Source of the DNA: JBBQSF01 sp038214085
GTDB lineage: Bacteria; Bacteroidota; Bacteroidia; Bacteroidales; CG2-30-32-10
Reading direction: 5' to 3'
NCBI GenBank assembly: GCA_038214085.1
Contig: JBBQSF010000086.1
Location: 1-13,729, forward strand
Length of the DNA stretch: 13,729 nt
The translations under genes and the position numbers were made by a program. Shown here piece by piece: positions 1-7,051 of the stretch (positions are counted from its first letter, which is position 1; each line of letters opens with the position of its first letter). The notes below the pieces were generated by a model. It saw nothing but the letters and a program-made list of their open reading frames with translations, was not told the DNA's origin and did no database searches.

Positions 1-251
1 AATATGGCGGGGCAAATTCCAGGACAATCAAAATATACTAGAACCAAAACCGTGGGCTTATCAATAAGCTGCTTTAATGTGATTGTTTGATTGCTATCGT
101 TGGTGAATTTAAGGTCGAGCGGAACCATTTCATCAAGATGCTCCACCACTCCAACCTCTGGCTCCTTGTTTGCCTGCTGCGCTATAGCACGAATATCTAT
201 AAGCACAAGCAATACAAAAATGCAAAAAATAAATTTTCTTAACTGTTTCAT
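1..251 (-). CDS. SCO1/SenC family protein, N-terminal part (cut by window edge)
   Basis: The reading frame starts at an ATG at 251 and is open for 83 codons to the window edge; the rest lies outside. Residues 5-24 form a hydrophobic signal peptide or anchor, ending in a plausible cleavage region (AIAQQ). A thioredoxin-like start follows: a strand with VLVLVYFDCPGICPAI, in which C76 and C80 form the CX3C pair that SCO proteins use to bind copper or exchange thiols. Family knowledge: SCO/SenC proteins deliver copper to the CuA site of haem-copper oxidases or act as periplasmic thiol reductases. The conserved distal His is beyond the window. The gene begins 4 nt after the DoxX-like gene and is the fifth gene of the electron-transfer operon. 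A copper oxidase or another copper enzyme may therefore lie just outside the window (inference). Confidence 0.82.
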   Translation of the reverse strand, partial: MKQLRKFIFCIFVLLVLIDIRAIAQQANKEPEVGVVEHLDEMVPLDLKFTNDSNQTITLKQLIDKPTVLVLVYFDCPGICPAI

Positions 252-255
252 GGTA

Positions 256-645
256 TTATTTTGTTTCTTTTTTTTCTTCTTTGTAAAATGCAGCTATCAT
301 GATTGAACCACCCAATAAGCTGGTGTCTTTAAACAATTCAATTAATGCATCTTTTGTCTGATAAACATCAGTAGAATATAATAAATGCGGAATATGAATT
401 GCCAGTATAAAAAGTGCAAGAAACCCAGCCAGTACCCAACATGCGATAGGAATAAATTTCTTGAAAATTATCGCTATGCTTGCAATAATCAAAACTGCTC
501 CTGTAAGCATTATTGAAAAACCGCCTCCGGGGATAAATGATGTTAATTGTCCGAGATAAAAATCATACATCACAAAATGGTTAACGCCAAGCACTCCAAA
601 AGGAAGCGCAAATAATACACGGCCAACAGTTGCTATGTTTTTCAT
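256..645 (-). CDS. DoxX-like small integral membrane protein
   Basis: A 129-aa protein with four hydrophobic segments, roughly residues 5-25, 43-62, 66-86 and 107-121, and a lysine-rich C-terminus. The N-terminal pattern GRVLFALPFGVLGVNHF is typical of the DoxX/SURF4-like group. The ATG overlaps the stop of the cytochrome c gene by 4 nt, so translation is probably coupled. The name DoxX comes from thiosulfate:quinone oxidoreductase subunits, but most family members have no proven reaction, and the sequence alone does not show one here. Its place between a cytochrome c gene and an SCO gene suggests a role in assembling or anchoring the redox complex or in periplasmic thiol/sulfur chemistry (inference). 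Confidence 0.7.
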   Translation of the reverse strand: MKNIATVGRVLFALPFGVLGVNHFVMYDFYLGQLTSFIPGGGFSIMLTGAVLIIASIAIIFKKFIPIACWVLAGFLALFILAIHIPHLLYSTDVYQTKDALIELFKDTSLLGGSIMIAAFYKEEKKETK

Positions 646-1574
646 TGTTTTTCTTTGTTATCAGAAGTGAAACCTAATTTTTTCATTTTAAATAACTGTT
701 TCAAAATATAAAAAATAAAACCGAACACAATAATTACAGATAAACAGTAAGCTGCAATTAGCCACACTGGAGCCTGTGAGCGCACCGACCACATTGCCCT
801 GACATCAATTAAACTTTTGGGAACGAATGGAGCTCCTACTTTTAACTTTATTGTAGTTTCGCCTTCGCCAAATTCCCCTATTTCATCAACAAGCCTTGCG
901 GTAACATCAATATTTCCTAGGCTATCACCAGGCAAATCCGCAGGAAAATTAAACACAGCTTCACCTTTTTTATCCGTAACTTTTTTTGAATCAACTTGCA
1001 ACAAACCAAAATTCCGCTTTGCAAACAATGAAACATCAGCGCCATTTATTAGAACAGGTTCAGGCTTTTCGACAGTAAAAGCAGTTGCAGTAACTTTCAC
1101 CTTATTGCTGTCGCTTAATTTCTCAACTTTTAATTCAATAATATAATCATTGATATTCAGTGATGCGGAGGTATCAGGCTGTTTATATAATTTATTAAAA
1201 CTTCGGATGAACGAAATAATATTCCACTTGTCGTTGTCAGATAAAATTGATTTAAAGGATGGCATGGGAGTTCGGCCATTTGTTATTTTATAAAACATTT
1301 CACCGTCCGTTTGATTTTGGTAATCTTCCGAAGCCGGATCTCCAGGCGATGGGCTCAAATTTGCAAAATTCTTTTTCCCAGGAGTTCCATGGCACGACTG
1401 ACAATTTACATTATATAACTGTTCTCCTTTTTTTACTGATTCAATAGAGAAAGTAAAGGACGCAACCTTTTTCTTTTTAATTTCAGGGACTTTCCATTCC
1501 TGAGCCATCAGAGAATAACTGCAAACAAATAATCCCAGCAGAATACTGTTTTTTATTTTATTAAAATCCATCAT
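642..1574 (-). CDS. Membrane-anchored monoheme cytochrome c with a beta-rich domain
   Basis: A 310-aa exported protein. A signal peptide covers about residues 8-24 (ending SLMAQ). A class I cytochrome c domain follows at about 45-130, with one haem motif CQSCH (C58, C61, H62) and M104 in RTPMPSF as the probable sixth ligand. Residues 140-250 are rich in alternating polar/hydrophobic strands and look like an Ig-like beta-sandwich. One transmembrane helix at about 269-292 (AAYCLSVIIVFGFIFYILK) is followed by a short basic cytoplasmic tail, so the haem domain faces the periplasm. The start overlaps the NrfD-like gene by ATGA; a second ATG one codon on is possible. Likely role: accept electrons from the Fe-S/NrfD pair and pass them to a terminal oxidase or reductase. 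The haem motif is seen directly; the partner is inferred. Confidence 0.85.
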   Translation of the reverse strand: MMDFNKIKNSILLGLFVCSYSLMAQEWKVPEIKKKKVASFTFSIESVKKGEQLYNVNCQSCHGTPGKKNFANLSPSPGDPASEDYQNQTDGEMFYKITNGRTPMPSFKSILSDNDKWNIISFIRSFNKLYKQPDTSASLNINDYIIELKVEKLSDSNKVKVTATAFTVEKPEPVLINGADVSLFAKRNFGLLQVDSKKVTDKKGEAVFNFPADLPGDSLGNIDVTARLVDEIGEFGEGETTIKLKVGAPFVPKSLIDVRAMWSVRSQAPVWLIAAYCLSVIIVFGFIFYILKQLFKMKKLGFTSDNKEKQ

Positions 1575-2902
1575 AATTCATTCTGATTATTTGATTCAAT
1601 AATTTGATTTTCTTTGACAGTTTCATGTAAAGGTATCACCGGGAAAAATTTCGCCAATACACTAATAATCATCAGAACCATAATAAAAGAACCGAGTGTA
1701 ATTGCAGTTTCAATTAGTGTTGGTGTATAGGTTTTAAAATTTAATGGAACATGTTGTATAGGCAAATAAGGATTCTCCATTGTTGGAACAACAATTAGAT
1801 ATCTTTTCACCCATGATCCTATTAAAACAGCAATGGCAATCAGCAGCAATGGCAAGGGTTTTCGCATTTTGCGAAACAGCATAAGCAGAATGGGGATAAT
1901 TAATCCACCCAATTGTATTGCCCAAAATAAAGCGGCATTTTCACCAGCAAATAAATCGTACAAATGAATTGCATCGGCGCGTTTCAATTTGTATCCAGGA
2001 ACAAGAAATTCATTGATGTTAAAATAAAGGTATATCAGCGACATCAATACAAGCAGTTTGCCCATATTGTTAAAATGTTTTTCGGTGATGTACTCCTGAA
2101 GTTTATAATTTCGACTAAAAAAATACATTGCAATAATTACAGCAGCGCTTCCTGCAACAAAAGCTCCTGAAACAAAATAAGGTCCAAATATTGTGCTATC
2201 CCATCCGGGTCGGCTAGTTACGGCAAAAAGCCATGAAGTAACAGTGTGTATTGCCAATGCGGTAGGAATTATCAATAACAATAAAATACGTACACTTTTT
2301 CTAATAATTTCATTTTGAGCAGGCATATCTGACCAGTTAAACGACAAATATTTATATGCAAACCTTACCCATTTCGGAATTTTAATTTTAGTTCTATAAA
2401 TAATTGAAATATCAGGTATCATAGGAATCATAAGCAATAAAAAGCTTAAGATAAAATAGGTAGTAACAACGGTAACATCCCAAAGAATCGGCGACTGAAA
2501 TCTTCCGTAAATAAAAACATTCAGCAATCGTTCAGGTCGCCCCATGTCGGAAACAATTACTAAACCTGCAACTGCAGAAAAAGCTACCGCAATAATTTCT
2601 GCAATCCTTGTTATGGGCGTAATCCATTTCATGCCAATCATGCCTAAAACAGCGCTGATGAGCATTCCAATAAGACTTGCAGCAACAAAAAACACAAAGT
2701 TGGCAATATACATTCCCCAAGAAACCATGTCACGCATTCCTGTAACACCAAGCCCTGTCTGCATTTGAATATAATAAGCGTACAAACAGGCAAACAATGC
2801 AAGGGTCAGAAATGTCATCCATGCCAAATAACCTTTATTCATGCGGATATGCCAAGTAAGATCAGTTGTAAGTTTATCGAATTTGGTATTTTTTTCAATC
2901 AT
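1571..2902 (-). CDS. NrfD/PsrC-family quinone-interacting membrane subunit
   Basis: A 443-aa integral membrane protein with about ten hydrophobic helices, the layout of the longer NrfD/PsrC/HybB/ActC group. The family motif is clear: DMGRPERLLNVF at 119-130, then GRFQSPILWD at 133-142. Proteins of this family sit in the cytoplasmic membrane, bind menaquinol or menaquinone near the periplasmic side, and exchange electrons with a ferredoxin-like Fe-S subunit. That partner is encoded 11 nt upstream. The 3' end overlaps the cytochrome c gene by 4 nt. With no molybdopterin or multihaem catalytic subunit in the visible operon, the likely direction is quinol to cytochrome c, as in alternative complex III (inference). 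A polysulfide- or sulfite-reductase-like complex with a subunit encoded elsewhere is the alternative. Confidence 0.88.
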   Translation of the reverse strand: MIEKNTKFDKLTTDLTWHIRMNKGYLAWMTFLTLALFACLYAYYIQMQTGLGVTGMRDMVSWGMYIANFVFFVAASLIGMLISAVLGMIGMKWITPITRIAEIIAVAFSAVAGLVIVSDMGRPERLLNVFIYGRFQSPILWDVTVVTTYFILSFLLLMIPMIPDISIIYRTKIKIPKWVRFAYKYLSFNWSDMPAQNEIIRKSVRILLLLIIPTALAIHTVTSWLFAVTSRPGWDSTIFGPYFVSGAFVAGSAAVIIAMYFFSRNYKLQEYITEKHFNNMGKLLVLMSLIYLYFNINEFLVPGYKLKRADAIHLYDLFAGENAALFWAIQLGGLIIPILLMLFRKMRKPLPLLLIAIAVLIGSWVKRYLIVVPTMENPYLPIQHVPLNFKTYTPTLIETAITLGSFIMVLMIISVLAKFFPVIPLHETVKENQIIESNNQNEL

Positions 2903-2913
2903 AAATACAATCG

Positions 2914-3864
2914 TTAAATAGTTTCCGACTCAATTGAATCTGATGTTGATTTAAAATCCAGAGTTCTGTTTTTTGGAGGCAAATAATAAACTCTTGGTTT
3001 TGTTCCCAACTCGGGCATTAATTGGTAACCAGCATTTGCTTTTAATAATTCACTTAATCGAACAGTATCTTTGCTTGTTCCGTTGGTAACCGCATCTTCA
3101 TTTTCGTCGCCAAAATAATAAACACCATTGGGACAGGCCGAAACACAGTAGGGCAGTTTGTCTTCACGCAAGTGATCGGCACTAAAGAGACATTTTGAAA
3201 TGGTACCTTTTTTTTGTGGAACATTTAGTTCAACATTGTAAGGAGTATCTTTATATTTTTCAGCATCCTTTGGTTCAAACCAATGAAAAATACGTGCAGA
3301 ATAAGGACATGCGGACATGCAGAAACGGCAACCTATGCAGCGTTCATTGTCAATTAGCACAATCCCATCCTGACGTTTATATGTTGCATCAACAGGGCAA
3401 ACAGCAACGCAAGGCGGATTATCGCAATGCTGACATGGCTTTGACATATGATAAGGCGCAGTTTTAGATGTATCTTGCATTTGCAGAACCTGCATATGAT
3501 ATTGGTATGGATGCAATTCATGCGCACTCTGGCAGGCTGAAATACACTTGCGCGCATTCTTGCACTTCGAAAGATCGACAACCATAACCCATCTTTTTCC
3601 TTTTATTCCTTCCCTACCTTGAGTTTGATTTACTTCATCCACTGATTTCTCAATAAACTCCATGCTCAATGAATCTACTTCTACAAGTTTGTTATCCATT
3701 GTGAGCAGCTTGGTTTTCTTTCCAGTCTTATCTTTTGCTTTTTCAAAATTAAATGCAGAATACATTGCACCTCCACCTGCCAAAAGCCCAGCACCGACAA
3801 GTCCGATTTTTTTTAAAAAATTTCTTCTTGCATTTTCATTCTTTTCTTCAGGCTCATTTTCCAT
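2914..3864 (-). CDS. Tat-exported ferredoxin-like Fe-S electron-transfer subunit (NrfC/HybA/DsrO-like)
   Basis: A 316-aa protein. The N-terminus has a twin-arginine motif (ARRNFLKKIG, R13-R14) and a hydrophobic stretch at 20-38, so the folded protein is probably exported by Tat and may stay anchored. Four cysteine motifs follow: I at C101/C107/C111, II at C144/C147/C152/C156, III at C176/C179/C182/C186, IV at C225/C240/C244. Motifs II and III are complete. Motif I has Ala104 and motif IV has Ser228 where the family normally has the second cysteine. In DmsB-type proteins motifs I and IV pair, so two of the four clusters would be altered or absent. Role: relay between the NrfD-like subunit and a periplasmic redox partner. 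It is the first gene of the operon, behind a good promoter match. Confidence 0.87.
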   Translation of the reverse strand: MENEPEEKNENARRNFLKKIGLVGAGLLAGGGAMYSAFNFEKAKDKTGKKTKLLTMDNKLVEVDSLSMEFIEKSVDEVNQTQGREGIKGKRWVMVVDLSKCKNARKCISACQSAHELHPYQYHMQVLQMQDTSKTAPYHMSKPCQHCDNPPCVAVCPVDATYKRQDGIVLIDNERCIGCRFCMSACPYSARIFHWFEPKDAEKYKDTPYNVELNVPQKKGTISKCLFSADHLREDKLPYCVSACPNGVYYFGDENEDAVTNGTSKDTVRLSELLKANAGYQLMPELGTKPRVYYLPPKNRTLDFKSTSDSIESETI

Positions 3865-3921
3865 AGTCGGAATATTTTCAAAAAAAAATTCTAAAACTAA
3901 ATTTTGTTATATTTTTCACTT

Positions 3922-3953
3922 CAAACATACAACAAAATTTCGTTAATTTACAA
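3922..3953 (-). promoter_or_regulatory. Bacteroidota-type promoter of the Fe-S/NrfD/cytochrome c operon
   Basis: On the minus strand a perfect TAnnTTTG -7 element (TATGTTTG, 3929-3922) has a TTG -33 element (3953-3951) 21 nt upstream, inside the 17-23 nt spacing known for Bacteroidota. Transcription would start near 3915 and give a leader of about 50 nt before the ATG at 3864. The rest of the 135-bp divergent gap (3865-3999) is very AT-rich. For the plus-strand cyd operon only a weak match is visible (TATATTTA, 3967-3974). Confidence 0.55.
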
Positions 3954-3999
3954 TGTTTTTAATAAATATATTTATATATCTGTTATTAAATTAAGTATT

Positions 4000-4221
4000 A
4001 TGATACTGAAAAACTTGTTGGTAAAGGTTTTCCGCTTTTATTACGATGGATTTCGTGGCAGCACTCTTAGAAAAAAATTATTGCTGCTTATTATCATAAA
4101 GCTTTGTATTATGTTTTTGATTTTGAAAATTTTCTTTTTTAAAGATTTTTTAAATACCCATTTCAGCAACGATACTGATAAGGGCAATTATGTTATTGAA
4201 AAATTAACCGGAAAAAATTAA
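4000..4221 (+). CDS. DUF4492 small membrane protein, upstream of cydAB
   Basis: A 73-aa protein. I chose the ATG at 4000 because the DUF4492 pattern begins right after it (VFRFYYDGFRGSTLRKKL, residues 10-27), followed by one hydrophobic helix at about 28-49 (LLLLIIIKLCIMFLILKIFFF) and FLNTHF. An upstream in-frame ATG at 3904 would add 32 residues without family resemblance and would start inside the divergent promoter region. From family knowledge, DUF4492 genes sit next to cydAB in Bacteroidota and some Campylobacterota. The gene ends 4 nt before cydA. A role as small accessory subunit or assembly factor of the bd oxidase is likely from this linkage, but I know of no proven function. Confidence 0.82.
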   Translation: MILKNLLVKVFRFYYDGFRGSTLRKKLLLLIIIKLCIMFLILKIFFFKDFLNTHFSNDTDKGNYVIEKLTGKN

Positions 4222-4225
4222 TATT

Positions 4226-5770
4226 ATGATTGAAAACATCGACTTATCAATGGTTGATTGGGCGCGGGCACAATTTACGCTTACAGCACTGTACCATTGG
4301 TTATTTGTGCCTTTAACACTGGGACTTACATTCGTAATTGCAATAATGGAAAGCATTTATGTTAAAACTGGCGATGAAGAGTGGAAAAAGATCACTAAAT
4401 TCTGGATGAAACTCTTTGGAATTAATTTCGCCATTGGTGTTGCAACGGGAATTATCATGGAATTTCAGTTTGGAACCAACTGGTCAAATTACTCATGGTT
4501 TGTAGGTGATATTTTTGGCGCACCGCTCGCAATTGAAGGGATCATGGCCTTTTTCCTTGAATCCACATTTATTGCAATCATGTTTTTTGGATGGAATAAA
4601 GTGAGTAAAAAAGCACATTTAACGGCTTCATGGCTTGTGGCATTGGGTTCAAACCTTTCGGCCTTATGGATATTGGTTGCCAATGCATGGATGCAAAGCC
4701 CTGTTGGAATGCACTTCAACCCTGATACTGCTCGAAGCGAAATGCTAGATTTTTGGGCGGTACTCCTCTCGCCTATTGCTCAAAACAAATTCTTGCACAC
4801 CATTTTTTCATCTTATATTGTTGCATGTATGTTTGTGGTTGCAGTAAGTTCATGGTTTTTACTTAAAAAAAGAAATTTATTGCTAGCCAAACGCAGTATC
4901 ATAATTGCTGCAACTTTCGGCCTTATAAGCTCTATTTTTACTGCATTTACGGGCGATGGTTCTGCTTTTCAGGTTGCAAAAGCACAGCCTGCAAAATTAG
5001 CAGCCATGGAAGGCTTATATCATGGCAAAAAGCAAGCAGGTCTTGTTGCTTTTGGAATTCTTAATCCATCCAAAACAATAGAAAATAATGAAGATCCTTT
5101 TCTGTTCAAACTTGAATTTCCAAAATTACTTTCTTTGCTAAGCTTTCGCGATGCCGATGCTTTTGTTCCCGGAATTAATGATTTGATAAATGGAAATCTT
5201 GAAAACAAAATCATTTCAACTGATGAAAAAATAATCAAAGGCAAAACGGCTATTGCTGCTCTTGCACAATATAAGGAGGCAAAAAAAACGGGCAATACTG
5301 TTCTTGCTGACAGTTCACGTGCCGTTTTTGAAAGCAATTACAAATACCTTGGTTACGGATATCTGAATGATTCCAAGAGCATTATTCCCAATGTTCCTAT
5401 GACGTTTTACAGCTTTCATATTATGGTAATACTTGGAGTATCTTTTATATTTCTCTTCATAATTATTTTATACTTTTCGGTAAATGATAATTTAGAAAAA
5501 AGAAAATTCTGGCTTCGCATAGGTATTTGGGCTTTTCCACTGGCTATTATTTCTTCAATGTCGGGATGGATTGTTTCAGAAGTAGGTCGGCAGCCATGGG
5601 CAATTCAGGATTTATTGCCAACAGCAATTGCAACATCCAATATTGATGCGTCTGCTGTTCAAATAACATTTCTCATGTTTGCTGCTCTATTTACAACACT
5701 TTTGATTGCAGAAATACGAATCATGTTAAAAGCCATTAAATCAAAGAATGAAGGAGGTTCAAATGTTTGA
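4226..5770 (+). CDS. cydA: Cytochrome bd quinol oxidase subunit I
   Basis: A 514-aa membrane protein matching CydA over its whole length. Together with CydB it oxidises menaquinol or ubiquinol and reduces O2 to water. Visible residues by alignment to E. coli CydA: H24 (haem d), H191 and M400 (haem b558), E452 in SEVGRQPW (haem b595), E104 and E112 in GAPLAIEGIMAFFLEST, and K257/E262 in KLAAME of the quinol loop. The Q-loop between about 250 and 390 is of the long type. H398 stands where E. coli has R391, beside the b558 methionine. The start lies 4 nt after DUF4492, and the stop overlaps cydB by 8 nt. No cydCD genes are seen nearby. Confidence 0.97.
   Translation: MIENIDLSMVDWARAQFTLTALYHWLFVPLTLGLTFVIAIMESIYVKTGDEEWKKITKFWMKLFGINFAIGVATGIIMEFQFGTNWSNYSWFVGDIFGAPLAIEGIMAFFLESTFIAIMFFGWNKVSKKAHLTASWLVALGSNLSALWILVANAWMQSPVGMHFNPDTARSEMLDFWAVLLSPIAQNKFLHTIFSSYIVACMFVVAVSSWFLLKKRNLLLAKRSIIIAATFGLISSIFTAFTGDGSAFQVAKAQPAKLAAMEGLYHGKKQAGLVAFGILNPSKTIENNEDPFLFKLEFPKLLSLLSFRDADAFVPGINDLINGNLENKIISTDEKIIKGKTAIAALAQYKEAKKTGNTVLADSSRAVFESNYKYLGYGYLNDSKSIIPNVPMTFYSFHIMVILGVSFIFLFIIILYFSVNDNLEKRKFWLRIGIWAFPLAIISSMSGWIVSEVGRQPWAIQDLLPTAIATSNIDASAVQITFLMFAALFTTLLIAEIRIMLKAIKSKNEGGSNV
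5751..5758 (+). promoter_or_regulatory. Strong Shine-Dalgarno sequence deciding the cydB start
   Basis: AAGGAGGT lies inside the last codons of cydA, 4 nt before the ATG at 5763. It supports 5763 as the cydB start rather than the in-frame ATG at 5748, which lies upstream of it. Full Shine-Dalgarno sites are rare in Bacteroidota, and the other genes in this window lack one. It also encodes Glu-Gly-Gly of CydA, so part of the match could be chance. Confidence 0.5.
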
Positions 5771-6893
5771 AACTATGTCGTTATACCAATTGCAGCAATA
5801 CTGGTGGGTTATAGGCTCATTGCTAGGTGCACTGCTTGTTTTTCTTTTGTTTGTTCAGGGCGGACAAACCCTGATTTCGCAGGTTTCCAAAACACCTGAA
5901 GAACGTAACATGGTTGTGAACTCACTTGGCCGTAAATGGGAATTCACATTCACAACTCTGGTAACCTTTGGTGGCGCTATGTTTGCCGCATTTCCTCTTT
6001 TTTATTCTACCAGTTTCGGAGGCGCTTACTGGGTGTGGATGATCATTCTTTTTTGTTTTATTATTCAAGCAGTTTCGTATGAATTCCGACGAAAACCAGG
6101 CAATTTTTTAGGCACAAAAGTTTATGATGCATTTCTTTTTATTAATGGAAGTCTGGGTGTAGTTTTACTTGGCGCAGCTGTAGCTACTTTCTTTACTGGA
6201 TCGGCATTTTCTGTTTCCGAATACAACCAGTCAACATGGGCTGTTAACTCACGTGGACTTGAAGCCGCTTTAAACATTGACAATTTGGCTCTTGGTCTTG
6301 CTGTATTATTTCTTGCCCGAATTCTGGGATCCCTTTATTTTATCAACAATATTGATCATGAAGAAATTGTTAAACGCGCTAAAAAACAAGTTCTTTACAA
6401 CACCATTCCATTCCTTATATTATTTCTGTTCTTTATAGTGAGATTGATTTTAATGGATGGATTTGCTTATGATCCTCAAACAAAAATTGTTTCAATGGAA
6501 TCGTACAAATATTTGAATAATTTGCTTGAAATGCCTGTATTCCTGGTGCTTTTTCTAATTGGTGTTGTTTTAGTTTTATTTGGAATTTTTGTTACGCTTT
6601 TTAAAAATAGTAAAAAAGGAATTTGGTTTAGTGGATTGGGAACGGTATTAACGGTATTTGTATTGCTCGGAATTGCCGGATTCAACTATACTTGCTTCTA
6701 CCCTTCAAACTTCAATTTACAGAGTTCGCTGACCATTGAAAATGCATCTTCAAGTCATTATACACTTAGCGCTATGAGCTATGTTTCGCTCATGATTCCT
6801 TTTGTAATTGCATATATTTATTATGCATGGCGAATGATGGATAAAAAACAAATTAACGCTGAAGAAATTCAAGAAGACGATCACGCATACTAA
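5763..6893 (+). CDS. cydB: Cytochrome bd quinol oxidase subunit II
   Basis: A 376-aa protein of eight or nine hydrophobic segments that packs against CydA to complete the bd oxidase. It is the Bacteroidota form: QQYWWVIGSLLGALLVF near the N-terminus, GRKWEFTFTTLVTFGGA at 56-72, then FAAFPLFYSTSFGGAYWVW. In E. coli CydB, Asp58 follows Trp57; here the pair is W59-E60, keeping an acid. The E. coli TDG Asp near residue 25 is replaced by Gln in VQGGQTL. The start at 5763 is chosen for the Shine-Dalgarno sequence just upstream and overlaps cydA by 8 nt. A further ATG lies at 5775. The C-terminus is acidic (EEIQEDDHAY). Confidence 0.95.
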   Translation: MFETMSLYQLQQYWWVIGSLLGALLVFLLFVQGGQTLISQVSKTPEERNMVVNSLGRKWEFTFTTLVTFGGAMFAAFPLFYSTSFGGAYWVWMIILFCFIIQAVSYEFRRKPGNFLGTKVYDAFLFINGSLGVVLLGAAVATFFTGSAFSVSEYNQSTWAVNSRGLEAALNIDNLALGLAVLFLARILGSLYFINNIDHEEIVKRAKKQVLYNTIPFLILFLFFIVRLILMDGFAYDPQTKIVSMESYKYLNNLLEMPVFLVLFLIGVVLVLFGIFVTLFKNSKKGIWFSGLGTVLTVFVLLGIAGFNYTCFYPSNFNLQSSLTIENASSSHYTLSAMSYVSLMIPFVIAYIYYAWRMMDKKQINAEEIQEDDHAY

Positions 6894-6904
6894 TATTTAA
6901 AACT

Positions 6905-7051
6905 ATGAACGAACATATTAATTCAATAATTTGGTATTTTAGCTGGCCTATACTTATTTTTATTTCTTACAGAATTGTTTTGGCAATGCTGAAAATATTT
7001 AATAAGAACCTAAAAAAAACAGAAATTCAGGATTCTAAAGATGCGAGTTAA
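6905..7051 (+). CDS. 48-aa single-helix protein, candidate CydX-like subunit
   Basis: A short ORF with ATG at 6905 and TAA at 7049-7051, starting 11 nt after the cydB stop. The protein has 48 residues. After an N-terminal MNEHINSI it has IWYFSWPILIFISYRIVLAML, a single helix at about 9-29, then a lysine-rich, polar tail. The WYFSW stretch resembles the WYFAW start of the E. coli bd-I subunit CydX (37 aa, encoded right after cydB). CydX-type peptides are needed for stable, active bd oxidase. Its 3' end overlaps the next gene by 11 nt, which fits a translated, coupled ORF. It could instead be an unrelated small membrane peptide; the family call rests on a short motif, position and topology. Confidence 0.65.
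   Translation: MNEHINSIIWYFSWPILIFISYRIVLAMLKIFNKNLKKTEIQDSKDAS

Noticed and set aside
256..306. Small plus-strand frame at 91-306 with a Phe-rich end
   Set aside because: It is antisense to the SCO and DoxX-like genes, which have clear family motifs.
3904..3999. N-terminal extension of the DUF4492 gene from the ATG at 3904
   Set aside because: The extra 32 residues have no family resemblance and overlap the divergent promoter region; the family motif starts just after the ATG at 4000.
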